DNA of 64,000 nt. It comes from JAJEFO01 sp965209045 (GTDB lineage Bacteria > Pseudomonadota > Alphaproteobacteria > Rhodobacterales > Rhodobacteraceae). The notes beneath the pieces were generated by a model that had not been told where the DNA came from, did no database searches, and was given only the letters and a program-made list of their open reading frames with translations. The DNA is taken from NCBI GenBank assembly GCA_965209045.1, contig CBDBPW010000003.1, positions 124,001 to 188,000 of the forward strand. The letters run 5' to 3'. Each line of letters begins with the position of its first letter. Position 1 is the stretch's first letter. Below, piece by piece: positions 52,831 through 60,516 of this stretch. A program made the position numbers and the translations under genes.

Positions 52831-54320
52831 AGCTCTCACGCGAGATCCCCCCCGAAGGCACGGTCCGCGACTGGCTTGCAGCGCGTGCCCGGACCGGCGG
52901 AACCGCGATCGTCTTTCCGGAATCCGGCGGCGAGATCGACTGGGAGACGCTACAGGAAGAGGCGGTAGGCTTCGGCCGGGTGATTGCGGCACATGGCGCG
53001 ACGAAGGGCGAAAGCGTGGCAATTGTTGCACCAAATGGCCGGGAGAGCGTTGTCGCGCTCTTTGGCGCGCTGGCAGGCGGGTTCAGGGCGACGATGATCA
53101 ACCTCGCTGCTGGCCGCGATGCCATTGCATTTGCGCTGGAGCATTCGGAGGCCCGCTTTGGCTATGTCCACCCGGATTGTCGTACGCTCTTTGACGAGGC
53201 AAACCGGTCTGGCGTGACGCCGGTCGCGCCCGAGAATCGCGTTGAGGGCAAGCTGCACGACACTTTGCCAGGCGACCACGCGCTCCTGATGTACACCTCG
53301 GGAACCACGGGGCGGCCGAAAGGCGTGGTCCATAGCCATGCCAGCCTGCTGGCGGGCGGGTGGACTTCGGCCGTGGCGCATGACTTGTCGCCGGACGATC
53401 GCGGATTCTGCGTTCTTCCGATCTATCACATCAACGGGCTTTGCGTGACGTTGATGGGCAGCCTCGTGTCAGGAGGATCGTTGGCGATGACATCGAGGTT
53501 TTCGGCCTCGAAGTTCTGGCAGCAGGCATCGGAAAGCCGAGTGACCTGGTTTTCGGTCGTGCCGACGATCATATCTCACCTGCTGCACGGGGATGCCGGC
53601 CCCGATGCAGAATGCCGTGGCCGATTGCGGTTCGGCCGCTCGGCTTCGTCGGCATTGGCGACGGAAACGCAGTCGGCATTCGAGGCGCGCTTTTCCGTTC
53701 CGATCATTGAGACCATGGGCCTGACCGAAACCGCCGCGCAGATACTTTCGAATCCGTTGCCGCCCGCGCCCCGCAAGATTGGATCGCCTGGCATTGCCTC
53801 TGGTTGCGATGTCGAAATCCAGGATGGCGACGGCGCAACCGTCCCGCGCGGCGCGGCGGGAGAAATTGTCGTGCGCGGCCCGAACGTCATGGTGGAATAC
53901 TTGAAGAACCCGAAGGCCACGGGCGAGATCCTTCGTGGTGGCTGGCTGCGTACCGGAGACTTGGCACACATGGACGAGCAAGGCTATGTTTTCGTCACCG
54001 GCCGCCTGAAGGAACTGATCATCAAGGGCGGCGAGAACATCGCGCCGCGCGAGGTCGACGAAGCGCTTTACGGCCACCCCGATGTGGTCGAGGCAGCGGC
54101 CTTTGCTCGCAAGTGCGCCAGATACGGTGAAACCGTCGAGGCGGCCGTCCGCGTGCGCTCGGGTTCGCTGCTGGACGCTTCAGAATTGCTGGCGCTCTGT
54201 CGCCAGAGGCTTGGGGACTTCAAGGCTCCCGATGCCATCCACTTTCTTGATGAACTGCCGAAGGGCCCCTCAGGCAAGATCCAAAGACTGAGGCTTGCAG
54301 ACGTGGTCCCGAACAGCTGA
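52827..54320 (+). CDS. Acyl-CoA ligase, SauT-like (sulfoacetate-CoA ligase candidate)
   Basis: This is an AMP-forming acyl-CoA synthetase of the ANL superfamily, about 497 aa from GTG 52827, whose GTGA overlaps the stop of the dehydrogenase gene. An ATG at 52809 is an alternative. Core motifs are A3 (LLMYTSGTTGRPKGVVHSH), A5 (ETMGLTETAAQI), A7 (GGWLRTGDLAHMDEQGYVFVTG), A8 (RLKELIIKGGENIAPREVDE) and A10 with the catalytic Lys (LPKGPSGKIQRLRL). It should activate the imported acid with ATP and CoA before SauS-like reduction. Chain-length or sulfonate preference cannot be judged from the visible residues. Confidence 0.85.
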   Translation: MKLSREIPPEGTVRDWLAARARTGGTAIVFPESGGEIDWETLQEEAVGFGRVIAAHGATKGESVAIVAPNGRESVVALFGALAGGFRATMINLAAGRDAIAFALEHSEARFGYVHPDCRTLFDEANRSGVTPVAPENRVEGKLHDTLPGDHALLMYTSGTTGRPKGVVHSHASLLAGGWTSAVAHDLSPDDRGFCVLPIYHINGLCVTLMGSLVSGGSLAMTSRFSASKFWQQASESRVTWFSVVPTIISHLLHGDAGPDAECRGRLRFGRSASSALATETQSAFEARFSVPIIETMGLTETAAQILSNPLPPAPRKIGSPGIASGCDVEIQDGDGATVPRGAAGEIVVRGPNVMVEYLKNPKATGEILRGGWLRTGDLAHMDEQGYVFVTGRLKELIIKGGENIAPREVDEALYGHPDVVEAAAFARKCARYGETVEAAVRVRSGSLLDASELLALCRQRLGDFKAPDAIHFLDELPKGPSGKIQRLRLADVVPNS

Positions 54321-54488
54321 GGCCTGCTCTGCAAGCATATGGTCGCGTCCTGTGCAGAGGAACCCGGCGCGCGCGGATCGCCCAGGCTGAAGCTGACCGG
54401 ATCACGACGAAGATGACATTCGTCCGGAGCAGGTCATCCGCATAGAATTGCGGGATCACATTCCTAAGTGACCATTTGCTGGTCACGC

Positions 54489-54677
54489 TCAATCAGTCCT
54501 TTTCTCGGTGGCAGTGTCCGGGATGATCTGACGATCAACGATTGCCTCTGCCGTCGCCCGAAGACGCTCCAATCCGCCGAGTTCCTTTTCAACGGCTGTG
54601 CGCAGAGATTGATCGTGCCCCGGCTTGTACTTTCCGGCAACTGTTGTTTCGCCGCATCCACATAGACACTCATTCAC
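54489..54677 (-). CDS. Small cysteine-motif protein
   Basis: The protein is about 62 aa from GTG 54677, five bases after GGAGGCGTGG and overlapping the upstream small ORF by GTGA. It begins NECLCGCGETTVAGKYKPGHD, a CxCGC...GHD motif that recurs in small, otherwise uncharacterised proteins of accessory regions and may bind zinc. The remainder is a charged helix (LRTAVEKELGGLERLRATAEA). Function is unknown. Confidence 0.55.
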   Translation of the reverse strand: MNECLCGCGETTVAGKYKPGHDQSLRTAVEKELGGLERLRATAEAIVDRQIIPDTATEKRTD

Positions 54678-54883
54678 TCCACGCCTCCATACTGTCTGAG
54701 ATACCGCCATTCGTCCTCGCGTTTAGGTTGCGTCTCCAACGCCCGCATGAAGCTCTTTGGCATGTCCGGGATCAGGTCCGGCCAATCCTCCTCATCCTGG
54801 CGGCCTCGCCCGCGCTTTGGTTCTATTTCTGTCTGTGCGGCTATTTCCCACGATTTCCTGCTGTTGCAGCCATCGAGAGCCAA
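54674..54883 (-). CDS. Small charged hypothetical protein
   Basis: This 69-residue frame from TTG 54883 is rich in Glu, Arg, Lys and Trp (GRGRQDEEDWPDLIPDMPKSF). It is translationally coupled (GTGA) to the next small ORF. No family is recognised and the start is uncertain. Composition is closer to a real protein than to shadow frames, but the evidence is weak. Confidence 0.4.
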   Translation of the reverse strand: MALDGCNSRKSWEIAAQTEIEPKRGRGRQDEEDWPDLIPDMPKSFMRALETQPKREDEWRYLRQYGGVE

Positions 54884-54901
54884 CGCTTGGGAGAATTGAC
54901 G

Positions 54902-55750
54902 CTACTCTAGGGAGATCGCCAAGTGCTGCCAACCTTGGAAGCCACCCCATGCTCGCACCCGAACGCCGTTGAACACGCCGGTCCCGATGATTGTTCCCGC
55001 CACGCTATCCGCATTGGGTCCATAGAGCGATCCTTCGTATGATGCAGTGAAGTGGTCGCCAGCTTCGAGGCCGGATGTCTCGAACTGTCCCGAAAAGCCT
55101 TCGGTGGTAAACCGGGTTGGCGGCAGGGTCAGGACGTCAAAGGGCGGGGGACTGTTGTAGTCTGGATAGGTGCCCACGAAGCCATAGAGACGGCCGGAAA
55201 TCGTCGAGTTGGCGAAGTCGGCAGTCAACACGGCCAAGGAATCCCAAACATCACGACCGTTTCCGTTGTCCATGATGATGGTGCCGACTCCACCGCCATA
55301 GGTGGCATTTGCGTCGCCCATTCCGCCGAAGTCCAAGGTTGGATGGCCGATCACGAGGACGCTTCCACCGAATTCGTTCCATGGGCCGGTGCCGGCAAGC
55401 AACGCAAAATGTGGCGCCGGATGTTCTGGATCGCTTTCCGACACTTCCCTGAAATCGCAAACCCAGCAAAACAGGTGCGCATCCTGAGACTGGTACAAGA
55501 CGATTTCGTCCTGTCCTGTTCCCTCGTCTCCGAAGACTTCAAATGTGGTCATTGCATCGGAGTCGGTGAACGTGTGCCGGATGCCGTCGAGCGTGAGTGT
55601 CCAAGTGCCGTTCCTATGGGCGACGATGATGTCTTGCGTGTTGGGGCCTGCGACGTGATGCAGAGGAAGGTTCTGTGGCGTCCGGTCTTCGCACCCTGCA
55701 AGCATCGCCGTTCCCGCAAAGGCGGCGGCAAGCTTCTTCCAATGTGACAC
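54902..55750 (-). CDS. Putative lipoprotein with TbpB-like barrel domain
   Basis: The protein is about 282 aa from GTG 55750. A lipobox is visible in AAFAGTAMLAGCEDR, so the mature protein should be lipid-anchored at Cys. The C-terminal third has GRLYGFVGTYPDYNS, then GFSGQFETSGLEAGDHFTAS and VAGTIIGTGVFNGVRVRA, with the pattern of the TbpB C-lobe beta-barrel (also found in HpuA and Slam-dependent surface lipoproteins). The N-terminal part is not recognised. A TonB-dependent receptor partner is not seen nearby. Ligand binding at the surface is plausible but unproven. Confidence 0.7.
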   Translation of the reverse strand: MSHWKKLAAAFAGTAMLAGCEDRTPQNLPLHHVAGPNTQDIIVAHRNGTWTLTLDGIRHTFTDSDAMTTFEVFGDEGTGQDEIVLYQSQDAHLFCWVCDFREVSESDPEHPAPHFALLAGTGPWNEFGGSVLVIGHPTLDFGGMGDANATYGGGVGTIIMDNGNGRDVWDSLAVLTADFANSTISGRLYGFVGTYPDYNSPPPFDVLTLPPTRFTTEGFSGQFETSGLEAGDHFTASYEGSLYGPNADSVAGTIIGTGVFNGVRVRAWGGFQGWQHLAISLE

Positions 55751-55850
55751 TTTGACTGCCTTCCTGTTCTCATTGCTCCGTTCGGCTGGAGCCGGGCCGG
55801 TCGCCAAGCAATCATGGCGACATCCGGGAAGATTCCCGCTCTCGCGGGTG

Positions 55851-55859
55851 ACCCGGCAT
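55851..55859. repeat. Target-site duplication, left (IS copy 2)
   Basis: ACCCGGCAT precedes the left end and recurs at 58193-58201. Confidence 0.93.
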
Positions 55860-55888
55860 CTTTCAACGGCCCGTACTTGTATAGGTGA
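55860..55888. repeat. Left terminal inverted repeat of IS copy 2
   Basis: It starts CTTTCAACGGCCCGTACTTG and continues to GGTGA, pairing with 58164-58192 in 27 of 29 positions. Confidence 0.92.
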
Positions 55889-55890
55889 CG

Positions 55891-58167
55891 TTATTCCCGC
55901 TTTCTCTCGCCGATGGCGTCACGGACCTGGATCGCCCAGTTGAGCTTTTCCAGACCCTGCCAGACCTTTCGCGTCCCGGGGAGCGGCTGGCGCGTGGAGG
56001 GATGGGAGCCGACGAGGCGCCCGAGATCGATGACAACGGCGCGAATGTCGGGCACCTGCCCGGCGGGCATTCTCACGACGTCCCGGTGGCCCTGCGATTC
56101 CAGCACGGTGTGAAGCAGGTCGACGTCCTCCTCCGGAAACACCTCGGTCGCGGGGGTGTCTGGGCGCTCCCGCGCGAGGACGGCCAGGTCGGCGACGTGG
56201 ACGGCGGTGACCGCGTCGAAGGCGAGGCACTTGCGCAGGTCCTCGGCGCTGTCCAGTCGCCGGTCCTTTATCCGGGTCCCGGTCTTCAGGGTTCTGAACC
56301 AGGTCTCGATCGTCCACCTTCGGCCGTACCAGCCCAGCACGGTCGCGGCGTGCGCGGCGTCGGCCTCCTCCTCCGCCGGACGCTCGGTGGTCAGCAGCAG
56401 CCAGTGCAGCGGGTCGTCGCCGTCGGCCCCGGTCTCGGTGGCCGAGACGGCGAGCATGGGCAGCGGGTCCGCGCCGCGGTCCCAGCGCGGCGGCACGATC
56501 CCGACCTCGGCCGTGCGGATCTCGAGGCGGGCGACGCGCTCCTTGCGCGCGCGGGGGCCGCCGGCGGCCGGGATCGTCAGTTCCGTCGTCGCGACGGGCG
56601 GCCGGGCCGCGACATGCTCCCACAGGCACTCCTTCCCGCCGCCGGGCACCGTCACGCGCTGCTGCGCCGAACGGCTGGCGCGGACCAGCAGCGCGTCGCC
56701 GTCGTCCACGGCGTGGGCGAGCAGGTCCCAGGAGTCGCCCTCGCGGTCGCAGACGGAGACCACCCGCGTGTCCGGGCAGGCCGCCGCGAGTTCCCGTGCC
56801 CGCCCGAGGCCCTCGACCCAGCGCCGGCTGTCCTCCTCGGGATCCTCCCGGAAGGCCGCGTCCATCGCGAACAGGCCGAGCGGCCGGCCCTCCGTCGTCA
56901 CCGCGAGCCCGGCGTGGGCGAGGATGCCGACGCTGCCCTTGCCGCCGCCGCCGATCCCGTCCAGGCCCGTCGTGGCCTCCAGGCCGGTGTAGTTCAGGGA
57001 CGTCGTGTCCTGCAAGGCAAGGACCACGGGCTCCGCGCGGCAGCGGTCCGCGGTGGCCTCGAAATGCGGTTCCAGAACGTGCTCCATGGAGATCCTCGGG
57101 TTCGACAGCAGCCTGTACGCGGCTTTCTGCTCCGCCTTCGTCGGAAAGATGACCGGCAGGTCCTCGCCCATGTTCTTCAGCCAGGACCGGCCCATGTCAA
57201 CGATGCGCCGCCGCACCCGCCCGTCGGTGTGGCCCGTGCGACCGTACTCCCGCTCCGCCCAGTCCAGGTCCGTACCGTCATAGGCGCCGGCCAGCGCCCC
57301 GACCGGGCGGCGTTGCACGCGACAAAGCGCCTTCCGCCAGCCTTCCTCCAGCGCCAGCACCCGCACCGTGCCGGCCTCGTTCCTGCGTCCGCCGGTCCGC
57401 CCGGCGACGGTCCAGCCCGCGCAATGGTAGCAGTAGCCGTCGTGCTCCGGGCCGACATGGGTGTAGGCCGCCACCGGGCGCACCGAATAGCGGGCCTCCC
57501 AGTCGTCAGCCACCCGCCGCGCGGCCATGCGCAGGATCTCGGACGCGAGGCCGTGGACGCGCACGCCCGGGAGCAGGAGATAGCGATGGTTGCAGATCAC
57601 GCGCCCGATGTTGGCTGCGCGGGCGTCGGCGGACCATCCGATCCACTCGTCGCGCGCCCGGAGCTGCCAGGCCGCCGAACCGAAGCCGATCCCGCCAAGG
57701 ACGCCGTGGCGCTCCGAGCGGATCCAGTGGCGCACCTGGCCGCCGGGAGGCCGCGCCCATCCCAGCGGATGATGCGTCTCCATCATCGCCTCCCACAAGC
57801 GGCGGTCGTCGGCGTCGCCCACCAGGTCGAGCGAGACGGGGCCGAGATCCTCAAGCGCGCAGGCCAGCCTGGTGTCGGGAACGTCACCGGCCGGGACGGC
57901 GGGAGCGGAAGACGGGTCCGGCACGTCGCGCGCCGGCGGAAGCTCGATCCCGATGCGCTCCGCGAGCGCCGGCAGCGCCTTCGCCGCTGCCGACAGGCAC
58001 GGGCGACCAAGGGCGTTGAGCCAGCCGGTGCGCTCGCACAGCTCGCGGGCCAGCGAATGCCGCGTGTGCTCGCCGGAGCGCAAGGCAACGGCCAGCCAGT
58101 CAAGCGTGCGCGAATCGAAATGGCGAAGACCGACCTGCATGCCTGTGCCATACAGGAACCCGATCAC
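55891..58167 (-). CDS. DruA (DUF4338)-DDE transposase of IS copy 2
   Basis: This 758-aa protein (GTG 58167; ATG 58140 is the alternative) fuses two modules. Residues 35-262 contain a short helical part and a DruA/DUF4338 domain (GGQVRHWIRSERHGVLGGIG, AARDEWIGWSADARAANIG-like and RVHGLASEILRMAARRVADDW, then GWTVAGRTGGRR). Residues 310-700 are a Tn5/IS50-type DDE transposase, with Asp387 in VVLALQDTTSLNYTG, Asp474 in VVSVCDREGDSWDLL and Glu621 in YGRRWTIETWFRTLKTG. The gene is complete, so the element is probably active. A copy with its own start is what moves copy 1 in trans. Confidence 0.93.
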   Translation of the reverse strand: MIGFLYGTGMQVGLRHFDSRTLDWLAVALRSGEHTRHSLARELCERTGWLNALGRPCLSAAAKALPALAERIGIELPPARDVPDPSSAPAVPAGDVPDTRLACALEDLGPVSLDLVGDADDRRLWEAMMETHHPLGWARPPGGQVRHWIRSERHGVLGGIGFGSAAWQLRARDEWIGWSADARAANIGRVICNHRYLLLPGVRVHGLASEILRMAARRVADDWEARYSVRPVAAYTHVGPEHDGYCYHCAGWTVAGRTGGRRNEAGTVRVLALEEGWRKALCRVQRRPVGALAGAYDGTDLDWAEREYGRTGHTDGRVRRRIVDMGRSWLKNMGEDLPVIFPTKAEQKAAYRLLSNPRISMEHVLEPHFEATADRCRAEPVVLALQDTTSLNYTGLEATTGLDGIGGGGKGSVGILAHAGLAVTTEGRPLGLFAMDAAFREDPEEDSRRWVEGLGRARELAAACPDTRVVSVCDREGDSWDLLAHAVDDGDALLVRASRSAQQRVTVPGGGKECLWEHVAARPPVATTELTIPAAGGPRARKERVARLEIRTAEVGIVPPRWDRGADPLPMLAVSATETGADGDDPLHWLLLTTERPAEEEADAAHAATVLGWYGRRWTIETWFRTLKTGTRIKDRRLDSAEDLRKCLAFDAVTAVHVADLAVLARERPDTPATEVFPEEDVDLLHTVLESQGHRDVVRMPAGQVPDIRAVVIDLGRLVGSHPSTRQPLPGTRKVWQGLEKLNWAIQVRDAIGERKRE

Positions 58168-58192
58168 CTATACAAGTATGGGACGTTGAAAG
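58164..58192. repeat. Right terminal inverted repeat of IS copy 2
   Basis: It ends in CGTTGAAAG; inverted it reads CTTTCAACGTCCCATACTTG onwards. Confidence 0.92.
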
Positions 58193-58201
58193 ACCCGGCA
58201 T
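58193..58201. repeat. Target-site duplication, right (IS copy 2)
   Basis: ACCCGGCAT, the partner of 55851-55859. Confidence 0.93.
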
Positions 58202-58401
58202 GGGGACGACCACGATGTGTTTGGCGATGGGGGATGGTTGCCTTGCAGATGCGTTGCTGTCAACAAATGCGCAATGTGAACGGGAGGCACTTCCAGTGAG
58301 CGAGAGTCAGTCCAAACTAGAGAAGCGCGCCAGCGATATGTTGCGAGTCGGGCCGTATGGACGGGCGAGGACCACCCCGCTGGATGTGCAGGGGTGCGCT
58401 A

Positions 58402-58970
58402 ATGGGCGCACGGAAGCGGTCCAGCCAATCCCATGACGACCTGATCGGCAATTTCGTTGCCGCCGTTCAAGAGAATCATGCCAAGAGCGAAGCGAAGGAG
58501 AATGCCTGTCGCTCGGCGTTTGAGTCCCTGTTTGCCGGCCTTCGTGTCAACGCGCTGAACGAACCCAAGCGAGAGAATTGCGGCGCACCTGACTTCCTCG
58601 TGTTTCGGGGCGACATCGTGATCGGTCATTTCGAGGCAAAGGACCTGGACGTAGGCATTCGAGGCATGAAGGGCCGAGACAAGTGCCAGCAAGACCGCTA
58701 CAAGGCCGCACTGCCCAACCTGCACTATACGAATGCCCTTGATTGGGACTTCTATCTTGGCGGCAATCTGAAAGCCTCAGTCATCATTTCAGGTTTCCTT
58801 GGCGGCATCATCCCGAAGCCGGAGCGATAGGACACGCTGAGATATTCGCTGGACGATTTCGTATCCCGGACGCCGCAAACCATCACGAGTCCAAGCGGTC
58901 TGGCCAAGCGCATGGCGGGCAAGGCCAAACTCGTCAAGGATGTGCTGCACGGAGCGTTGGCCGCTGCAAT
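58402..58970 (+). pseudogene. Truncated N-terminal part of a type I/ISP-like restriction-modification enzyme
   Basis: From ATG 58402 the frame reads a nuclease-like N-terminal domain: FVAAVQENHAKSEAKENACR, then ENCGAPDFLVFRGDIVIGHF and EAKDLDVGIRGMKGRDKCQQ. The D-x-H-F-EAK pattern with DxxKDLD is that of the N-terminal PD-(D/E)XK domain of single-chain restriction-modification enzymes (N-6 methylase type). TAG at 58828-58830 stops it after PKPER, yet the same frame continues with YSLDDFVSRTPQTITSPSGL and MAGKAKLVKDVLHGALA to about 58970. The methylase body is missing. So there is one nonsense codon plus a 3' deletion. It is next to the IS. Confidence 0.62.
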
Positions 58971-59087
58971 CGTCCCGGCCTGCCTACGCTTTGCAGCGCC
59001 AGGCAAGTGCCAAGTACAGGTTTGCATGCACGGGAGCGATTCACTAACCACAAGTGATCAGGGCAGTCTGGCACGCAAGGAGAGAGC

Positions 59088-60494
59088 ATGAACTCGCTGG
59101 AACTGAGAAACGACGCAGCGCATCAATTGTGGGAACTTGATCGCAGGCACTTTCTGCATCCGTTTACCCACTTCGAAAGCTATGAGGATTCTGGATCGCT
59201 GATCATTGCCGGAGGATCGGGCTCCGAGATGACCGATTCCAACGGTCAAACCTATCTCGACATGATTGGCGGCCTCTGGTGCAACAACATTGGCCTTGGT
59301 CGAGAGGAAATGGCCGATGCGATTGCGGAACAGGTCACGAAACTGTCCTACAGTTCGACCTTCACTGACATGTCCAACGAGCCGGCGTCCCGGCTGGCGG
59401 CCAAGCTGGCCGAATTGGCGCCTGGCGATCTCAATCGCGTACATTTTTCCACCGGAGGCTCAACCGCCGTCGACAGCGCGTTGCGCCTCGTGCATTTTTA
59501 CCAGCAATGCGCGGGCAGGCCGCAAAAGGTGCATGTAATCGCGCGCCGACAGGCCTATCATGGATCAACCTATGCCACGATATCGATCGGCTACAAGGAG
59601 GCGGATCGGCGGCATGGGTTCCGATACATCGAGGACACCATCCATCACGTGTCTGAACCGGACTTGTACCGGGCTCCTGACGGTATGGGAGAGGCGGAAC
59701 TCTGCAATTTCCTGGTCAAGGAATTCGAGGACAAGATCGCCGAAATAGGTCCGGACAGAGTGGGGGCGTTCTTTGCCGAGCCGGTCATGGGGGCCGGAGG
59801 CGTATTGGTGCCTCCCGGCGACTATCTCAAGCGTATGCGCGAGGTCTGCACGCGCCACGACATCCTGTATGTGTCCGACGAGGTGGTCACTGCATTCGGC
59901 CGCCTGGGGCACTGGTTCGCGTCGGAGGACGTGTTCGGAATCGTTCCTGACATAATTTGCTCGGCAAAGGGCCTCTCATCGGGCTATTTGCCGATCGGCG
60001 CGACGATCTACTCGGATCGCATTCACGATGCCATCTCATCTGGTGATCCTTCGCGCGTCTATACCAGCGGCTTCACCTATGCCGGGCATCCGGTCTGCTG
60101 CGTGGCGGCATTGAAGAACATTGAAATCATGGAGCGCGAGAACATCCTCGGACATTCTCGCGAGGTCGGAGACTATTTCGGCGAACGACTCCGCGACCTG
60201 GAAGGGTTGAAACTGGTCGGCAACGTCCGCGGAATCGGCTTGATGCGCTGCTTGGAAAACGTCCTCGACCGGACCACGAAGGAGGCGTTGCCGGAAGAGG
60301 TCGACATCGGCAAACGCATTTCCGACGCAGCGGAATCCCTCGGTGTGCTCGTGCGCCCGATCGGGCGGCTGAATGTAATGTCGCCGCCGCTGATCGTCAC
60401 CAAGTCCGAGATTGACTTCGCCGTTGACCGTCTGGGACAGGCCATCGAACATGTTCACGCCGACCTGGTCAGGGAAGGATGGACACCGGTCTGA
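59088..60494 (+). CDS. Class III aminotransferase, putrescine- or taurine-pyruvate-like
   Basis: This is a PLP-dependent omega-aminotransferase of 468 aa. The PLP lysine is in DIICSAKGLSSGYLPIGA, the phosphate and cofactor contacts are in HFSTGGSTAVDSAL and YVSDEVVTAFGRLGHWF. The N-terminal HPFTHFESYEDSGSLIIAGG is a form found in polyamine or omega-amino acid enzymes (SpuC, YgjG-like; taurine-pyruvate aminotransferase). Start ATG 59088 follows GAGAG. It converges on the Pot transport operon, so putrescine or a related diamine is the best candidate amino donor, with pyruvate as likely acceptor. Confidence 0.88.
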   Translation: MNSLELRNDAAHQLWELDRRHFLHPFTHFESYEDSGSLIIAGGSGSEMTDSNGQTYLDMIGGLWCNNIGLGREEMADAIAEQVTKLSYSSTFTDMSNEPASRLAAKLAELAPGDLNRVHFSTGGSTAVDSALRLVHFYQQCAGRPQKVHVIARRQAYHGSTYATISIGYKEADRRHGFRYIEDTIHHVSEPDLYRAPDGMGEAELCNFLVKEFEDKIAEIGPDRVGAFFAEPVMGAGGVLVPPGDYLKRMREVCTRHDILYVSDEVVTAFGRLGHWFASEDVFGIVPDIICSAKGLSSGYLPIGATIYSDRIHDAISSGDPSRVYTSGFTYAGHPVCCVAALKNIEIMERENILGHSREVGDYFGERLRDLEGLKLVGNVRGIGLMRCLENVLDRTTKEALPEEVDIGKRISDAAESLGVLVRPIGRLNVMSPPLIVTKSEIDFAVDRLGQAIEHVHADLVREGWTPV

Positions 60495-60516
60495 CGCTGC
60501 TCAATTCGACCGTCAG

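Larger units (their letters stand above)
55860..58192 (-). mobile_element. IS4/IS50-like element with DruA-transposase, copy 2, intact
   Basis: This 2333-bp element has 29-bp inverted repeats starting CTTTCAACG (left) and, inverted, CTTTCAACGTCCCATACTTG (right), and a 9-bp duplication. It holds a single complete transposase gene on the minus strand. It is in opposite orientation to copy 1, 18.7 kb away, and the two appear to be the same sequence. Confidence 0.95.
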
